A DNA stretch of 64,000 bases from Modestobacter sp. VKM Ac-2982 (GCF_026967935.1 NZ_JAPVBL010000001.1:1294678-1358677); one strand, 5' to 3'. Shown: positions 17,091-28,033, counted from the first letter of the stretch. A program made the numbers and translations. The notes: generated by a model not told the origin, from the sequence alone.

Positions 17091-17891
17091 TCAGGCGGAC
17101 AGCAGCTCGCCGTCGGCCGGCACGCCGTCGCGCCCGTCGGCGGCTCCGGCCCGGAAGGCCATCGGCAGCCCGGCGGCCCCGGCCAGCCCCGCGGAGTCGC
17201 AGAGCTGGACGTGCAGGTGCGGTTCGCTGCTGTTCCCCGAGTTGCCGCACTCGGCGAGTTGTTGGCCGGCGGTGACCCGGTCGCCGGGGCGCACCCGGAC
17301 CGAGCCGCGCCGCAGGTGGACCAGGACTGCGTGCGCGCCCTCATCGGCGCGGACGACGACGTGGTTGCCGGCCAGCCACCGGGTGCCGCCGACCTGTCGG
17401 ACGAAGCCCTCGACGACCAGCAGGTACAGGATCGACAGCCAGCCGCTGCGGGCCCGGTGGTCGCGTCGCCGCTGGTGCACGCGCACCACCACGCCCGCGA
17501 CCGGGCTCAACACCGGCTGCCCGAACGCCGGGTACTCCTCGGGTCGGCGCCACTGCCCACCGGACCCGAACTCCGGGCGGCCGCCGGGCGGGTCCAGCAC
17601 CAGGTCGACGGCGTAGGTCTGGCCGAGGCTGTTGACCCCGTGCGAGGGGACCTTCGTGGCAGGGGAGTTCAGCGCCCGCCAGGGGCCGCGCACCGGCGGC
17701 TCGACCACCCGCACCGGGGCCGCGGGCGGCGCCACCCGGTCGAGCAGGCCGGACCCGACAAGGACGACGACGCCGGCCAGTGCACTCCAGGCCAGGAGAC
17801 CGGCGAGGTCGGCCAGGATCAGCAGCACGCCGAGCGCGGGCAGCGGCGGGCGGGACCGGGCCGCCAGCCGGCGGGCGGTCGCGCCGGTCAC
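17091..17891 (-). CDS. M23-family (LytM-like) membrane-anchored peptidase
   Basis: A 266-residue protein with hydrophobic segments at about 15-50, then an extracellular M23 domain. The zinc ligands are recognisable as H and D in [15 protein letters not shown] and the HLH of EPHLHVQL. The domain is used for peptidoglycan peptide cleavage or as a regulatory LytM module. The central loop [24 protein letters not shown] is more hydrophobic than usual. GTG 17891 overlaps the stop of the upstream regulator (GTGA), so the pair is coupled and the regulator probably controls the peptidase. Confidence 0.85.
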   Translation of the reverse strand: MTGATARRLAARSRPPLPALGVLLILADLAGLLAWSALAGVVVLVGSGLLDRVAPPAAPVRVVEPPVRGPWRALNSPATKVPSHGVNSLGQTYAVDLVLDPPGGRPEFGSGGQWRRPEEYPAFGQPVLSPVAGVVVRVHQRRRDHRARSGWLSILYLLVVEGFVRQVGGTRWLAGNHVVVRADEGAHAVLVHLRRGSVRVRPGDRVTAGQQLAECGNSGNSSEPHLHVQLCDSAGLAGAAGLPMAFRAGAADGRDGVPADGELLSA

Positions 17892-18406
17892 GGGGTCACC
17901 GCCGCCAGGACGACGTGCAGCGGGACGACCCGATCCGCAGGCACGCCGTAGCTGCCCCGGCCGCCCGTGCGCAGCCAGCCGGCGGCGGTCAGCTGGCGCA
18001 GGTGGTGGTGCAGCTGACCGGTGGTGCCCAGCCCGGGGAGTGCCGCCAGCGCGGCGGTGGTGGTGTGCCCACCGAGCACCTCCCGGAGCAGCCGGAGCCG
18101 GACCGGGTGGGCGAGCGCCGACAGGGCGGCGGCGAGGGCGTCGTCGTCGTCCGCCCCGGCGGTGCGCAGCTCCTCGGCGCCGTGCGTCCGCTGCCAGGCG
18201 TACTCCTCGCCGCCGGGCAGCCGCACCTGGCCGCCGTAGGCGACCGCGCCACCGGGCAGCTCGGCCGCTTCGGCGGCCAGCGCCTGCAGCAGCCAGAACC
18301 GCTCCGGCGTCGGCAGGCCGGCCGGCGCGTCGGTCGGTACGGCGCCCGGCCGCGCCTCCAGCGCCGCCAGCCGCTCCTCGATCCGGGTCAGTCGCGCGTC
18401 GTCCAC
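17888..18406 (-). CDS. ArsR/HTH_20-type transcriptional regulator
   Basis: A 172-residue protein. The first half is variable with a predicted helical start ([19 protein letters not shown]). The second half is a winged helix of the ArsR/helix-turn-helix_20 type (about 90-155: [35 protein letters not shown]). No metal-binding cysteine pair is present, so metal sensing is unlikely. GTG 18406 is the start. Two TACGTA palindromes lie just upstream within its promoter, suggesting autoregulation. Confidence 0.82.
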   Translation of the reverse strand: MDDARLTRIEERLAALEARPGAVPTDAPAGLPTPERFWLLQALAAEAAELPGGAVAYGGQVRLPGGEEYAWQRTHGAEELRTAGADDDDALAAALSALAHPVRLRLLREVLGGHTTTAALAALPGLGTTGQLHHHLRQLTAAGWLRTGGRGSYGVPADRVVPLHVVLAAVTP

Positions 18407-18417
18407 GCACCGCAGAC

Positions 18418-18431
18418 TACGTAACTACGTA
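18418..18431. promoter_or_regulatory. Tandem TACGTA palindromes at the ArsR-like promoter
   Basis: TACGTA at 18418-18423 and 18426-18431, 8-nt period, within CTACGTAACTACGTACG. On the minus strand a TAGTCT -10-like box overlaps the first copy and lies about 8 nt before the GTG. Confidence 0.45.
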
Positions 18432-18447
18432 CGAACGAGCAAGCGTC

Positions 18448-19149
18448 TCAGCGGGCGGCGCGGGAGAGCGCCACGGCGGCGTCCAGGACGGCGCTGACCA
18501 CCTCGGGGCTGGGGCGGCGGCCCAGTCGTTCGACCGGCCCGGAGATCGAGACGGCACCCAGCACCCCGCCGGCGCCGTCCCGCACCGGCGCGGACAGCGA
18601 GGCGACCCCGGCCTCGCGCTCGGCGACGCTGTGCGCCCAGCCGCGGCGGCGGACGTCGAGCAGGGTGCGGGCGGTGAAGCTGGCCGCCGGCAGCAGGGCG
18701 GTGACCTCCTCGGCGGGGGAGAAGGCCAGCAGCACGTGCGCGGCCGACCCGGCGGTCAGGGGGAGCCGCGCCCCCAGTGGCACCGTGTCGCGGAGCCCGC
18801 TGGCGCGCTCGGCGACGGCGATGCACACGCGGCTGCCGCCGTCGCGCACGTAGAACTGGGCGCTCTCGCCGGTGGCATCCCGCAGCACCGCCAGGTGGCG
18901 GCCGGCCAGGTCACCGAGGTCGACGCCGCCTCGCCCGAGCTCGGCGAGCGCCGGGCCGGGGGCCCAGGTGCCCGTGTCGGTGCGCCGCAGCAGCCGGTGG
19001 GCCTCCAGGGCCGTGGCCAGCCGGTGTGCGGTCGCTCGTGGCAGCTCGGTGCGCGCCACCAGCTCGGCGAGGCTGGCCGGCTCGGCCGAGACGGCGCGGA
19101 GGATGGCCACGGCTTTGTCCAGGACCGCGACGGGGTTAGGCTGTCCCAC
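18448..19149 (-). CDS. ndgR: IclR-family regulator of leucine biosynthesis (NdgR/LtbR type)
   Basis: A 233-residue IclR protein: winged helix about 1-65 ([36 protein letters not shown]) and a C-terminal effector domain. The short N-terminus and the divergent position to leuCD match NdgR of Streptomyces and LtbR of Corynebacterium, which control leuCD and other amino-acid genes. GTG 19149 gives the family length; in-frame starts up to 19185 would add about 12 Cys-containing residues that homologues lack. An inverted repeat in the shared intergenic region is the likely operator. Confidence 0.85.
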   Translation of the reverse strand: MGQPNPVAVLDKAVAILRAVSAEPASLAELVARTELPRATAHRLATALEAHRLLRRTDTGTWAPGPALAELGRGGVDLGDLAGRHLAVLRDATGESAQFYVRDGGSRVCIAVAERASGLRDTVPLGARLPLTAGSAAHVLLAFSPAEEVTALLPAASFTARTLLDVRRRGWAHSVAEREAGVASLSAPVRDGAGGVLGAVSISGPVERLGRRPSPEVVSAVLDAAVALSRAAR

Positions 19150-19158
19150 GCAGCAATA

Positions 19159-19178
19159 CTCGCATCCCAACATGTGAG
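19159..19178. promoter_or_regulatory. Inverted repeat in the ndgR-leuC intergenic region
   Basis: CTCGCAT (19159-19165), spacer CCCAAC, ATGTGAG (19172-19178): 7-bp arms with one mismatch. It overlaps a plus-strand -10-like AATACT (19155-19160) and precedes the leuC ribosome site, as expected of an NdgR/LtbR operator. Confidence 0.5.
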
Positions 19179-19198
19179 ATGGCAACGAGGAGGACCCC

Positions 19199-20623
19199 GT
19201 GGGCAGGACCCTGGCGCAGAAGGTGTACGAACAGCACGTCGTCCGGCGGACGGCGGGAGAGCCCGACCTGCTCTACATCGACCTCCACCTCGTGCACGAG
19301 GTGACCAGCCCGCAGGCCTTCGACGGGCTGCGGGCCGCCGGGCGCACCGTGCGCCGGCCGGACCTCACCATGGCCACCGAGGACCACAACGTCCCGACTC
19401 TGGACATCCTGTCGCCGATCGCCGACCCGATCAGCCGGGCCCAGGTGGACGCGCTCCGGCGCAACGCCGCCGAGTTCGGCATCCGGCTGGCCCCGATGGG
19501 CGACCGCGACCAGGGCATCGTGCACGTCATCGGCCCGCAGCTGGGGCTCACCCAGCCGGGCATGACCATCGTCTGCGGCGACAGCCACACCTCCACCCAC
19601 GGCGCCTTCGGCGCGCTGGCCTTCGGCATCGGCACCAGCGAGGTCGAGCACGTGCTGGCCACCCAGACGCTGCCGCAGCTGCCGGCCAAGCAGATGGCGG
19701 TCACCGTCGACGGCGAGCTGCCCCCGGGCGTCTCGGCCAAGGACGTCATCCTCGCCGTCATCGCCCAGATCGGCACCGGCGGCGGCCAAGGGCACGTCAT
19801 CGAGTACCGGGGCAGCGCGATCCAGGGGCTGTCCATGGAAGCCCGGATGACGATCTGCAACATGTCGATCGAGGCCGGCGCCCGCGCCGGGCTCATCGCC
19901 CCCGACCAGACGACGTTCGACTTCCTGGCCGGCCGCCCGCACGCCCCGCAGGGCGCCGACTGGGACGCCGCCGTCGCGCACTGGTCGACGCTCACCACCG
20001 ACGACGACGCCGTCTTCGACCACGAGGTGCACATCGACGCGGCCTCGCTGACCCCCTACGTCACCTGGGGCACCAACCCGGGCCAGGGGCTGCCGATCGA
20101 CGCCACGGTGCCCGATCCGGCCACGATCGCCGACGAGAACGAGCGCCGGGCCGCCGAGTCGGCACTGGCCTACATGGGGCTGACCGCCGGCACCCCGCTG
20201 CGCGAGATCGACGTCGACACCGTCTTCCTCGGGTCGTGCACCAACGGCCGGATCGAGGACCTCCGGGTCGCCGCCGCCCTGCTCAAGGGCAAGCACGTCG
20301 ACGCCAGCACCCGGATGCTGGTCGTCCCCGGTTCGGTGCAGGTCAAGCTGCAGGCCGAGGCCGAGGGGCTGGACCAGGTGTTCCTCGACGCCGGCGCGGA
20401 GTGGCGGGGCGCGGGCTGCTCGATGTGCCTGGGCATGAACCCCGACCAGCTGAAGCCGGGCGAGCGCTCGGCCTCCACCAGCAACCGCAACTTCCAGGGT
20501 CGGCAGGGCAAGGGCGGGCGCACCCACCTGGTGTCGCCGGCCGTCGCCGCGGCGACCGCGCTCACCGGCCGGCTCACCGCCCCCGCCGACCTGCCCGACG
20601 CCTCGATCCCCGCTGGAGTCTGA
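19199..20623 (+). CDS. leuC: 3-isopropylmalate dehydratase large subunit
   Basis: With LeuD it isomerises 2-isopropylmalate to 3-isopropylmalate through a [4Fe-4S] cluster. The 474-residue protein has the aconitase-fold start ([15 protein letters not shown]), [14 protein letters not shown], and cluster cysteines in [11 protein letters not shown] and [13 protein letters not shown] 19199 has GAGGAGG upstream. leuD follows after 5 nt, so they are one operon. Confidence 0.96.
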   Translation: MGRTLAQKVYEQHVVRRTAGEPDLLYIDLHLVHEVTSPQAFDGLRAAGRTVRRPDLTMATEDHNVPTLDILSPIADPISRAQVDALRRNAAEFGIRLAPMGDRDQGIVHVIGPQLGLTQPGMTIVCGDSHTSTHGAFGALAFGIGTSEVEHVLATQTLPQLPAKQMAVTVDGELPPGVSAKDVILAVIAQIGTGGGQGHVIEYRGSAIQGLSMEARMTICNMSIEAGARAGLIAPDQTTFDFLAGRPHAPQGADWDAAVAHWSTLTTDDDAVFDHEVHIDAASLTPYVTWGTNPGQGLPIDATVPDPATIADENERRAAESALAYMGLTAGTPLREIDVDTVFLGSCTNGRIEDLRVAAALLKGKHVDASTRMLVVPGSVQVKLQAEAEGLDQVFLDAGAEWRGAGCSMCLGMNPDQLKPGERSASTSNRNFQGRQGKGGRTHLVSPAVAAATALTGRLTAPADLPDASIPAGV

Positions 20624-20628
20624 CCGAC

Positions 20629-21234
20629 ATGGACGCCTTCACCACGCACACCGGCACCGCCGCCCCGCTGCGCCGCAGCAACGTCGACACCGACCAGATC
20701 ATCCCGGCCGAGTACCTCAAGCGGATCACCCGCACGGGGTTCGAGGACGGGCTGTTCGTCGCCTGGCGCACCAACGAGCCGGACTTCGTGCTCAACCAGC
20801 CGCAGTACGCCGACGCCTCGATCCTGGTCGCCGGGCCGGACTTCGGCACCGGTTCCTCCCGGGAGCACGCGGTCTGGGCGCTGATGGACGGTGGCTTCCG
20901 GGTGGTGATCAGCTCCCGGTTCGCCGACATCTTCAAGAACAACTCGACCAAGTCGGGGCTGCTCACCGTGCTCATGGCCGAGCCCGAGGTGGAGGCGCTG
21001 TGGGCCGCGATCGAGGCCGACCCGGCCACCCCGGTGACCGTGGACCTGCGCGCGAAGCAGGTCACCTACGGCTCGGTCACGGTGCCGTTCGAGACCGACG
21101 ACTACACCCGGTGGCGGCTGCTGGAGGGGCTCGACGACGTCGGCCTCACCGAGCGGCACCTCGACGACGTCACCGCGTTCGAGGCCCAGCGCCCGTCCTG
21201 GCTGCCCCGCTCGCTGCCGGCGCTCCCCGCCTGA
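20629..21234 (+). CDS. leuD: 3-isopropylmalate dehydratase small subunit
   Basis: The swivel-domain partner of LeuC, 201 residues. Family motifs are [30 protein letters not shown] and the [11 protein letters not shown] segment. It starts at ATG 20629, 5 nt after the leuC stop, and has a short Pro/Leu-rich C-terminal tail. Confidence 0.96.
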   Translation: MDAFTTHTGTAAPLRRSNVDTDQIIPAEYLKRITRTGFEDGLFVAWRTNEPDFVLNQPQYADASILVAGPDFGTGSSREHAVWALMDGGFRVVISSRFADIFKNNSTKSGLLTVLMAEPEVEALWAAIEADPATPVTVDLRAKQVTYGSVTVPFETDDYTRWRLLEGLDDVGLTERHLDDVTAFEAQRPSWLPRSLPALPA

Positions 21235-21270
21235 GCCCGGCCCCTCGGAGGCTCGCGGAGTGGGCCGGTC

Positions 21271-22239
21271 TCAGCCCCGGCCGGCGGTGCTCGGCGTCAG
21301 CGTGCCGGCCGGGGCCGCGGGGTCGGCGCTGAAGTCGCGGTAGTAGTCGGCGACGAGGGCACCGGGCCGACCGCCCAGCGCCCACACACTGCCCTTGGCC
21401 GACGGCGGCCACAGCGCCCCGGCCGTGCCGTGCCACCGCGCCCCCAGGGCGAGCAGGACTGCGGGGATGGCCCCGCCCTGGCTGCAGATGACCACCGGGC
21501 CGACGGCGTCGGCGTCGGCCAGCAGCCCCGTCACCAGCTCGACGCCGGCCTGCGGGTCGGCGTCGAACCCCTCCTCGCCCAGCTCGGGCACCGACCCGAC
21601 GGTCATCCCCAGCTCGCGGGCCAGCGGGTCGAGGGTCTGCCCGCAGCGCACCGGCGGGGCGCTCAACAGCCGGGCCGGCCCGAAGACCGGCAGGACCGCG
21701 GCCAGCGTCGCGGCCTGCGCGCGGCCCCGTCGGTCCAGCGGGCGCTGGTCGTCCGGGCCGTCCCAGGCCGACCGGTCGCCGGCCGAGGCGTGCCGTACCA
21801 GCAGCACCCGGGGGGGCCGGGGCACGTCAGTGCGGGCGAGGTCCTCGAGCACCGCCCGGTCGTGGCTGTGGGTGACCAGCTCGACGGCCGTGGACACCGG
21901 CAGCCAGCGGAGCTCGTCGACCTCGTCGTTGGCGGCGAACTCCCCGCCGACGGCCTCCATGACCCAGTAGTCGACCCGTTTGGGACCGTGCCGGGTCTCG
22001 TAACGGGTCTGCACGCTGCGCCGGCCGACCACCACCTGCAGGCCGGTCTCCTCGCCGACCTCCCGGACGGCGGCGACCAGCGGGTGCTCACCGGCGTCCA
22101 GCTTGCCCTTGGGCAGCGACCAGTCGTCGTACTTGGGCCGGTGCACCACCGCGGTCTCGAGCGCGCCGCCGTCGCCGGTGCGCCAGACCACGCCGCCGGC
22201 GGCGGCGATCAACCGGTCGTCCTCAGCCAGCGTTCTCAC
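21271..22239 (-). CDS. Nudix hydrolase fused to a histidine phosphatase (MutT1-like)
   Basis: A 322-residue two-domain protein. The Nudix domain (about 8-145) has a full box GX5EX7REVXEEXGL ([23 protein letters not shown] region). A histidine-phosphatase domain follows (about 165-300), with the RHG-like motif VRHASAG. The architecture matches mycobacterial MutT1, which removes 8-oxo-dGTP, diadenosine polyphosphates and ppGpp-type substrates stepwise. GTG 22239 lies inside the end of the polyphosphate kinase gene (17-nt overlap), so the two are co-expressed, as is common in actinobacteria. Confidence 0.9.
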   Translation of the reverse strand: MRTLAEDDRLIAAAGGVVWRTGDGGALETAVVHRPKYDDWSLPKGKLDAGEHPLVAAVREVGEETGLQVVVGRRSVQTRYETRHGPKRVDYWVMEAVGGEFAANDEVDELRWLPVSTAVELVTHSHDRAVLEDLARTDVPRPPRVLLVRHASAGDRSAWDGPDDQRPLDRRGRAQAATLAAVLPVFGPARLLSAPPVRCGQTLDPLARELGMTVGSVPELGEEGFDADPQAGVELVTGLLADADAVGPVVICSQGGAIPAVLLALGARWHGTAGALWPPSAKGSVWALGGRPGALVADYYRDFSADPAAPAGTLTPSTAGRG

Positions 22240-24295
22240 CCCGCAGCGCCAGCAGCTCCTTCTGGTTGTCCCGCTCGCCGGTGCGGGTCCAGCTCGCGTC
22301 ACCGGCCAGCTGCCAGCTGCGCACGTCGGGGGCCATCGCCTCGTCGAACATGCGCTTCAGCTGGCGGGCCGCCACCGGGTCGTTGACCCGGAGCAGCACC
22401 TCCACCCGCCGGTCCAGGTTGCGGTGCATCAGGTCCGAGCTGCCCAGCCACCACTCCGGGGAACCGTCGTTGGCGAAGTTGACCACCCGGGAGTGCTCCA
22501 GAAACCGGCCGACGATCGAGCGCACCCGGATGTTCTCGCTCAGCCCCGGCACACCCGGTCGTAGGGCGCAGATGCCGCGGATGACCAGCTCCACCGGCAC
22601 GCCGGCCAGCGACGCCTCGTACAGCGCGTCGATGATCTGCTCGTCGACCAGCGAGTTCACCTTGATCCGGACCCCGGCGGGCTTGCCCTCTGCGGCGTGC
22701 CGGGCCTCGCGGCGGATCTTCTCGACCAGGCCGGTGCGGATCCCGTGCGGGGCGACCATCAGCGAGCGGTAGGTGGTCTGCCGGGAGTAGCCGGTGAGGG
22801 TGTTGAACAGGTCGGTGAGGTCCGCGCCCACCCGGGGGTCGGCGGTGAGGATGCCGAGGTCCTCGTAGATCCGGGCGGTCTTCGGGTTGTAGTTGCCGGT
22901 GCCGATGTGGCAGTACCGGCGGATCACCCCGTGCTCCATCCGGACGACCAGCGCGGTCTTGCAGTGCGTCTTCAGGCCGACCAGCCCGTAGACGACGTGG
23001 CAGCCGGCGCGCTCCAGCGAGCGGGCCCAGCTGATGTTGGCCTCCTCGTCGAACCGGGCCTTGATCTCGACCAGGACGACGACCTGCTTGCCCGCCTGGG
23101 CCGCCTCGATCAGCGCCGAGACGATCGGGGAGTCACCCGACGTGCGGTACAGCGTCTGCTTGATCGCCAGCACGTGCGGGTCGGCGGCGGCCTGCTCGAT
23201 GAAGCGCTGCACGCTGGTGGCGAAGGAGTCGTAGGGGTGGTGCACCAGCACGTCCCCCTCCCGCAGCGTGGCGAACACGCTCTTGGGGGTCTCGCCCTCG
23301 CTGAGCCGCGGGTGGGTGGCCGGCACGAACGGCTCGTCCTTCAGCTCGGGCCGGTCCAGGTCGTAGAGCGCCATCAGCGACCCGAGGTCGAGCAGCCCGG
23401 GCACCGAGACGACGTCGGCCGGGCTGATCTCCAGCTCGTGCACCAGGACGTCGAGGATCTGCGGGTCCATCGTCTCGGTGACCTCCAGCCGCACGGCCGG
23501 GCCGAACCGGCGCCGGGCCAGCTCCCGCTCGAGGGCCTGCAGCAGGTCCTCGTCGCGGTCCTCCTCGACCTCCAGGTCGGCGTTGCGGGTGACCCGGAAC
23601 AGGTGGTGGTCGATGACTTCCAGGCCGGGGAACAGCGCGGTGAGGTGGGCCGCGATCAGGTCCTCCAGCGGGAGGAACACCGCCTCGGCGTCCGTGCTGT
23701 GCGTGCTCGCCCCGATCGGGATGAAGCGCGGCACGTTGTTGGGCACCTTGATCCGGGCGAAGCGGGGGGCGCCGGTGTCCGGGTCGCGCACCGAGACGGC
23801 GAGGTTCAGCGAGAGCCCGCTGATGTAGGGGAAGGGGTGTGCCGGGTCGACCGCCAGGGGCGTGAGCACGGGGAAGACCTGGTCCCGGAAGTACTCCCGC
23901 AGCCGCATCGCGTCGGCCTCGGCCAGGTCCGACCAGTGGATGATCCGGATGCCCTGCTCGGCCAGCCGCGGGGCGACGTCCTTGTCGAAGGCGCTGGCGT
24001 GCCGGTGCACCAGGTCCTGGGTGCGCTCGGTGACCCGGGAGAGCTGTTCCCGGATGGTCAGGCCGTCGGGGGAGCGGACGGTCAGCCCGGTGCTCTGCCG
24101 CCGCTTCATCCCCGCGATGCGGACCATGTAGAACTCGTCGAGGTTGCTGGCGAAGATCGACAGGAACTTGACCCGCTCGAGCAACGGCAGCGCGTCGTCC
24201 TCGGCCAGCTCGAGGACCCGGGAGTTGAAGTCCAGCCACGAGAGCTCGCGATTGAGGAAGCGGTCGGCGGGCAGCGGTGGAGAGGCAGCGGGCAC
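22223..24295 (-). CDS. ppk1: Polyphosphate kinase 1
   Basis: Reversible synthesis of polyphosphate from ATP. 690 residues with the N-domain ([19 protein letters not shown]), head domain and two phospholipase-D-like C domains. The phosphorylated histidine is in [15 protein letters not shown] and a second active-site histidine in [11 protein letters not shown]. The reading frame continues about 1.1 kb further upstream without a stop because of the base composition. GTG 24295 is preferred: it matches family length and has AGGA 7 nt upstream. It follows cofC by 14 nt, so cofC, ppk1 and the Nudix gene are one operon. Confidence 0.95.
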   Translation of the reverse strand: MPAASPPLPADRFLNRELSWLDFNSRVLELAEDDALPLLERVKFLSIFASNLDEFYMVRIAGMKRRQSTGLTVRSPDGLTIREQLSRVTERTQDLVHRHASAFDKDVAPRLAEQGIRIIHWSDLAEADAMRLREYFRDQVFPVLTPLAVDPAHPFPYISGLSLNLAVSVRDPDTGAPRFARIKVPNNVPRFIPIGASTHSTDAEAVFLPLEDLIAAHLTALFPGLEVIDHHLFRVTRNADLEVEEDRDEDLLQALERELARRRFGPAVRLEVTETMDPQILDVLVHELEISPADVVSVPGLLDLGSLMALYDLDRPELKDEPFVPATHPRLSEGETPKSVFATLREGDVLVHHPYDSFATSVQRFIEQAAADPHVLAIKQTLYRTSGDSPIVSALIEAAQAGKQVVVLVEIKARFDEEANISWARSLERAGCHVVYGLVGLKTHCKTALVVRMEHGVIRRYCHIGTGNYNPKTARIYEDLGILTADPRVGADLTDLFNTLTGYSRQTTYRSLMVAPHGIRTGLVEKIRREARHAAEGKPAGVRIKVNSLVDEQIIDALYEASLAGVPVELVIRGICALRPGVPGLSENIRVRSIVGRFLEHSRVVNFANDGSPEWWLGSSDLMHRNLDRRVEVLLRVNDPVAARQLKRMFDEAMAPDVRSWQLAGDASWTRTGERDNQKELLALRGENAG

Positions 24296-24309
24296 GGGTC
24301 GATCCTGCC

Positions 24310-24939
24310 TCACCTGGCGGTGGAGGAGAGGAACCCCGTCGTCCGCGGCCCGACCCCGAGGTGCCGGGCGGCCGCCAGGTCGGCGGGGGTGTCGACGTCC
24401 TGGCGGAGCCCGGGCCAGTCCCCGGTCAGGGCGACCGCCCCGCTCCCGGTGTGGGCGGCGGCGGACCCGGGGCCGAAGCGCGGGTCGAGCTCCCCGGCGG
24501 ACACGGCCAGCAGCGTCGTCCCGGTGCCCGCGGTGTCGGCGACGAAGCTGCGCGGCCGGCCGGCTGCCGCGGTCAGCGCGCCGGACAGCTCGTCGGTCCG
24601 CAGGGCGGGCAGGTCGGAGTGCAGGGCGGCCAGCGGGCCGGCGCCGGCGGCGCGGGCGACGCGGGCGCCGTGCTCCAGGGCGGCGTTGAGGCCGCGGCCG
24701 GGCCGGTCCTCGACCGCACGCGCGCCCAGGTCGGTGACCACGGCGGCGGCCTGGGCGTCGTCGGTGACCACGAGCACCAGGCCGACGGCGGGGCTGGCCA
24801 GCGCCGCGGACACGGTGTCGCCCAGCAGGGCCAGCACCAGCTCCGCGTGCACGGCCGGGGTGCCGGCGGTCAGCGGCGCCAGCCGGGTCTTGGCCGCGGC
24901 GAGCCGCTTGGCCGGGACGACGACCGACCACCGCTGCAC
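24310..24939 (-). CDS. cofC: Phosphoenolpyruvate / 2-phospholactate guanylyltransferase (CofC/FbiD)
   Basis: Cofactor F420 synthesis: GTP-dependent activation of phosphoenolpyruvate (the actinobacterial FbiD reaction) or 2-phospho-L-lactate. A 209-residue nucleotidyltransferase-A fold, with the substrate loop [14 protein letters not shown] at the N-terminus, an LHSDLPAL segment (metal aspartate) and [11 protein letters not shown] 24939 is the start. It is not next to fbiA/fbiB here; instead it leads the cofC-ppk1-Nudix operon. Confidence 0.9.
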   Translation of the reverse strand: MQRWSVVVPAKRLAAAKTRLAPLTAGTPAVHAELVLALLGDTVSAALASPAVGLVLVVTDDAQAAAVVTDLGARAVEDRPGRGLNAALEHGARVARAAGAGPLAALHSDLPALRTDELSGALTAAAGRPRSFVADTAGTGTTLLAVSAGELDPRFGPGSAAAHTGSGAVALTGDWPGLRQDVDTPADLAAARHLGVGPRTTGFLSSTAR

Positions 24940-25067
24940 CGGTCAAGCTCAACACACCGGGTCCGGGCGGGGTGCACGGCCGGTGGCGGGGGGCCGCTGC
25001 GCCGGTCGCCGGGTGAGGTGATCTGCTCCCCCCACCACAGTCCTCCGGCCCCGAGGAGCCCGCCGCG

Positions 25068-26492
25068 ATGAGCACCACCCCCGACCGCACCGCCGAGGTC
25101 GCCGCCGCCGCGGCGGGCCACCTGGAGTCGTGGCTGGAGCACCAGCGCCGCCGGCTGCGGGTGCCGGGCGTGCAGGCTGCCGTCCGGGTCGGTGGGGAGC
25201 TGGTGCTGGACACCGCACTGGGGGTCGCCGACTCCGACAGCGGGGCGCCGCTGACCCCCGGCCACCTGTTCCGGATCGCCTCGCACTCCAAGACCTTCAC
25301 CGCCACCGCGGTGCTGCAGCTGGTCGAGGCCGGCCGGATGCGGCTGGACGACCCGATCGGGCAGTGGGTGCCGGCGCTCGAGGGGTCGGCGCTGGCCGCG
25401 GTCACCGTGCGGGAACTGCTCGGTCACCAGGGCGGTGTCATCCGGGACGGCCGGGACAACGACCACTGGCAGCTGGGCCGGCCCTTCCCGGACGCGGAGC
25501 TGCTGCTGCGCATCGCGGTCGAGGAGGGCGCGGTCTTCGAGCGCAACGAGCACTTCAAGTACTCCAACATCGGCTACTCGCTGCTCGGATCGGCGATCGA
25601 GGCGGTCACCGGCATCTCCTACGCCGAGCACGTGCAGCGTGCGGTGCTCGACCCCCTGGGTCTGGCCGACACCGGCCCGGAGTGGGACGCGGCCCGGGCC
25701 GGTGAGCACGCCACCGGGCACACCGGTCTGCTGGACGGGGAGGACACCCGGCTGACCATCCCGGCCGTGGACACCCGGGCGATGGCCGCCGCGACCGGCT
25801 TCTGGTCGACCGCCCGCGACCTCACCGCCTTCGGCGCGGCCCTGACCACCGGCGACACCCGGCTGCTGCGGGAGGACACCAAGCGGCTCATGCGCCGGCC
25901 GGAGTCAGAGATCCGCGCGCACGGCGCCACGCCGCGGCACTACGGGCTGGGGCTGGACCTGCGGACGGTCGGTGAGCGCCGGCTCGTCGGGCACAGCGGC
26001 GGCTTCCCGGGGCACATCACCCGCACCTGGATCGACCCGGAGGCCCAGGTCGTCGTCACCGTGCTGACCAACGCCGTGGACGGGCCGGCCGACGTGTTGG
26101 CCCGGGGCCTGTTGGGCCTCCTCGACCTGGCGCTGGCCGCGCCCACCGGGGAGCCGCAGCGCCCGGCAGCGGAGCTGGCCCGCTACGCCGGCCGCTTCGT
26201 GAACCTCTGGGGAGCAACGGACGTCGCGCTGCTGGGCGGCCGGCTGGTGCTGCTGCACCCCAGCGCCCCCGAGCCGGCCGAGGAACACCTCGAGCTCACG
26301 GTCGAGGGTCCGGACACCCTGCGCCAGGAGGCGGTCGCCGGGTTCGGGGCGGCCGGGGAGACGGTCGAGTACACCTGGGCCGAGGACGGCACCGCCGCCG
26401 CGGTGCGGTTCGGCGGCATCTCGGCCTGGCCGGCCGAGGTCTTCCGGGCGCAGCGGGCCGCCCAGGTCCGCGCCGCCGGGGCCGGCCGATGA
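25068..26492 (+). CDS. Serine hydrolase of the beta-lactamase / class C penicillin-binding family
   Basis: A 474-residue protein with the three active-site motifs of the fold: SHSK (Ser-x-x-Lys, near residue 72), YSN (KYSNIGYS, near 165) and HSG (GHSGGFPG, near 308). A C-terminal beta domain follows (about 365-474). No signal peptide is visible, so it is probably cytosolic, which fits an esterase, D-aminopeptidase or amidase more than a secreted beta-lactamase. GAGGAG precedes the ATG, and its stop overlaps the start of the amidohydrolase (ATGA). The pair sits between cofC and gpsA. Confidence 0.88.
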   Translation: MSTTPDRTAEVAAAAAGHLESWLEHQRRRLRVPGVQAAVRVGGELVLDTALGVADSDSGAPLTPGHLFRIASHSKTFTATAVLQLVEAGRMRLDDPIGQWVPALEGSALAAVTVRELLGHQGGVIRDGRDNDHWQLGRPFPDAELLLRIAVEEGAVFERNEHFKYSNIGYSLLGSAIEAVTGISYAEHVQRAVLDPLGLADTGPEWDAARAGEHATGHTGLLDGEDTRLTIPAVDTRAMAAATGFWSTARDLTAFGAALTTGDTRLLREDTKRLMRRPESEIRAHGATPRHYGLGLDLRTVGERRLVGHSGGFPGHITRTWIDPEAQVVVTVLTNAVDGPADVLARGLLGLLDLALAAPTGEPQRPAAELARYAGRFVNLWGATDVALLGGRLVLLHPSAPEPAEEHLELTVEGPDTLRQEAVAGFGAAGETVEYTWAEDGTAAAVRFGGISAWPAEVFRAQRAAQVRAAGAGR

Positions 26493-28033
26493 CCGCGCTG
26501 CTGCTGCGGTCGGTCCGGGTGGACGGCCGGACCCGCGACGTCCTGGTCGCCGACGGGCGGGTGCGGGCGATCGCCGACGACCTGTCCTCCGGTGCCCCGG
26601 GGCTCGACCGGCTGCCCGAGCCGGTGCAGGTGGTGGACCTGGCCGGCGCCGTCCTGCTGCCCGGCCTGCAGGACGCGCACACCCACCTGGAGCAGTGGGC
26701 GGCGGCCCGGCGGCGGATCGACGTCTCGGCGGCGCGGTCGCCGCAGGAGGCCGCGGCGCTGATGGCCGCCGCGCTGCAGGCCGCACCCCCCGCGCCGGCC
26801 GCCGTGGTGATGGGCCACGGCTTCCGGGATGCGCTGTGGGCGGAGCCGGCCACCGCCGCCGTCCTGGACGAGGCCCTGGCCGGGGTGGTCCCGCCGGACA
26901 CCAGCGTGGTCCTGGCCAGCGGCGACCTGCACACCACCTGGGCGAACTCCGCCGCCACCCGGCGCTTCGGCCTCAGCACCCCGACCGGGGTCGTGCTGGA
27001 GCAGGAGGCGATGGACGTCGTGGCCCGGGCCGCCCGGGTCGACCCGGCCGTCCTGGACGGCTGGGTCCTGGAGGCCACGGCTGCGGCGGCGGCGCGCGGT
27101 CTGACCGCCGTCGTCGACCTCGAGTACGGGGACCTGGTCACCTCCTGGGCCCGGCGCGCCGGGCTGCAGGAGGGCGGTCCCGCGCTGCGCGTGCGGGCCG
27201 GGGTCTGGATCGACCGGCTGGAGGAGGCGATCGCCGCCGGGTTGCGCAGCGGCGACCCGCTGCCCGGGGTGGGCGACCCGGTCGCCGCCGACCGGGTGCG
27301 GATGGGCCCGCTGAAGGTGTTCGTCGACGGCTCGCTCGGCACCCGCACCGCGTTCTGCCACGACCCCTACCCGGGGGCCGCGGGGGAGGACGCGCACGGG
27401 ATGCTGCGCACCCCGCCGGCGGAGCTGGAGCGGCTGCTGCGCCGGGGGAGCGCGGCCGGGCTGGACCTCGCCGTGCACGCCATCGGCGACCGGGCGGCCG
27501 CGGTCGCGCTGGACGGGTTCGCCGCCGCCGGCTGCACCGGCCGGATCGAGCACGCCCAGCAGGTGCACGACGCGGACCTGCCCCGCTTCGCCCAGCTCGG
27601 CGTGGTCGCCAGCGTGCAGCCCCGGCACGCCCTCGACGACCGGGACGCCGCCGACCAGCACTGGGCCGAGGGGACGGCGCGGGCCTTCCCGTACCGGGCG
27701 CTGGTCGACGCCGGCGCCGAGATCGTGCTCGGCTCGGACGCGCCGGTGGCCCCGCTGGACCCCTGGGACGGCATCGCCAGCGCCGTCCACCGGTCCCTGG
27801 ACGACCGCCCGGCCTGGCACCCCGAGCAGCACCTGGACCTGGACACCGCACTGGCCGCGGCCAGTGGTGGACGCCGCGTCGTCCGGGTCGGGGACGTGGC
27901 CGACCTGGTGGTCGTGGCGGAGCCGCCCGCGACCGTCCTCGCCCGGGACGGCGCCGACGGACTGCGGGCGACGCAGGTCCTGGCCACGCTGGTCGGCGGC
28001 CGGTTCACCCACCGCGTACCCGGGCTCGGCTGA
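26489..28033 (+). CDS. Amidohydrolase family protein (YtcJ-like)
   Basis: A 514-residue metal-dependent hydrolase of the Amidohydrolase_3 group. It has DAHTHLEQW (first metal ligands), GHGFRDALW, FVDGSLGTRTAF, the histidine segments AVHAIGDRA and RIEHAQQV, and the late aspartate in LGSDAPVAPLDPW. These residues line the TIM-barrel active site; the flanks form the composite beta domain. Substrate not predictable (amide, carbamate or cyclic imide). Translationally coupled to the serine hydrolase upstream, suggesting a two-step breakdown of one compound. Confidence 0.9.
   Translation: MTALLLRSVRVDGRTRDVLVADGRVRAIADDLSSGAPGLDRLPEPVQVVDLAGAVLLPGLQDAHTHLEQWAAARRRIDVSAARSPQEAAALMAAALQAAPPAPAAVVMGHGFRDALWAEPATAAVLDEALAGVVPPDTSVVLASGDLHTTWANSAATRRFGLSTPTGVVLEQEAMDVVARAARVDPAVLDGWVLEATAAAAARGLTAVVDLEYGDLVTSWARRAGLQEGGPALRVRAGVWIDRLEEAIAAGLRSGDPLPGVGDPVAADRVRMGPLKVFVDGSLGTRTAFCHDPYPGAAGEDAHGMLRTPPAELERLLRRGSAAGLDLAVHAIGDRAAAVALDGFAAAGCTGRIEHAQQVHDADLPRFAQLGVVASVQPRHALDDRDAADQHWAEGTARAFPYRALVDAGAEIVLGSDAPVAPLDPWDGIASAVHRSLDDRPAWHPEQHLDLDTALAAASGGRRVVRVGDVADLVVVAEPPATVLARDGADGLRATQVLATLVGGRFTHRVPGLG

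Noticed and set aside
18448..18826. Second, out-of-frame ORF over the ndgR gene
   Set aside because: Arg-rich shadow frame; the IclR protein accounts for the sequence.
17632..20628. Plus-strand open frame of about 1000 codons upstream of leuD
   Set aside because: Overlaps M23 peptidase, the regulators and leuC in other frames. Arg-rich, domain-free; only the final 201 codons (leuD) are genuine.
24296..25405. Upstream extension of the ppk1 frame
   Set aside because: Composition-driven open frame across cofC and the start of the serine hydrolase; ppk1 homologues begin near 24295.
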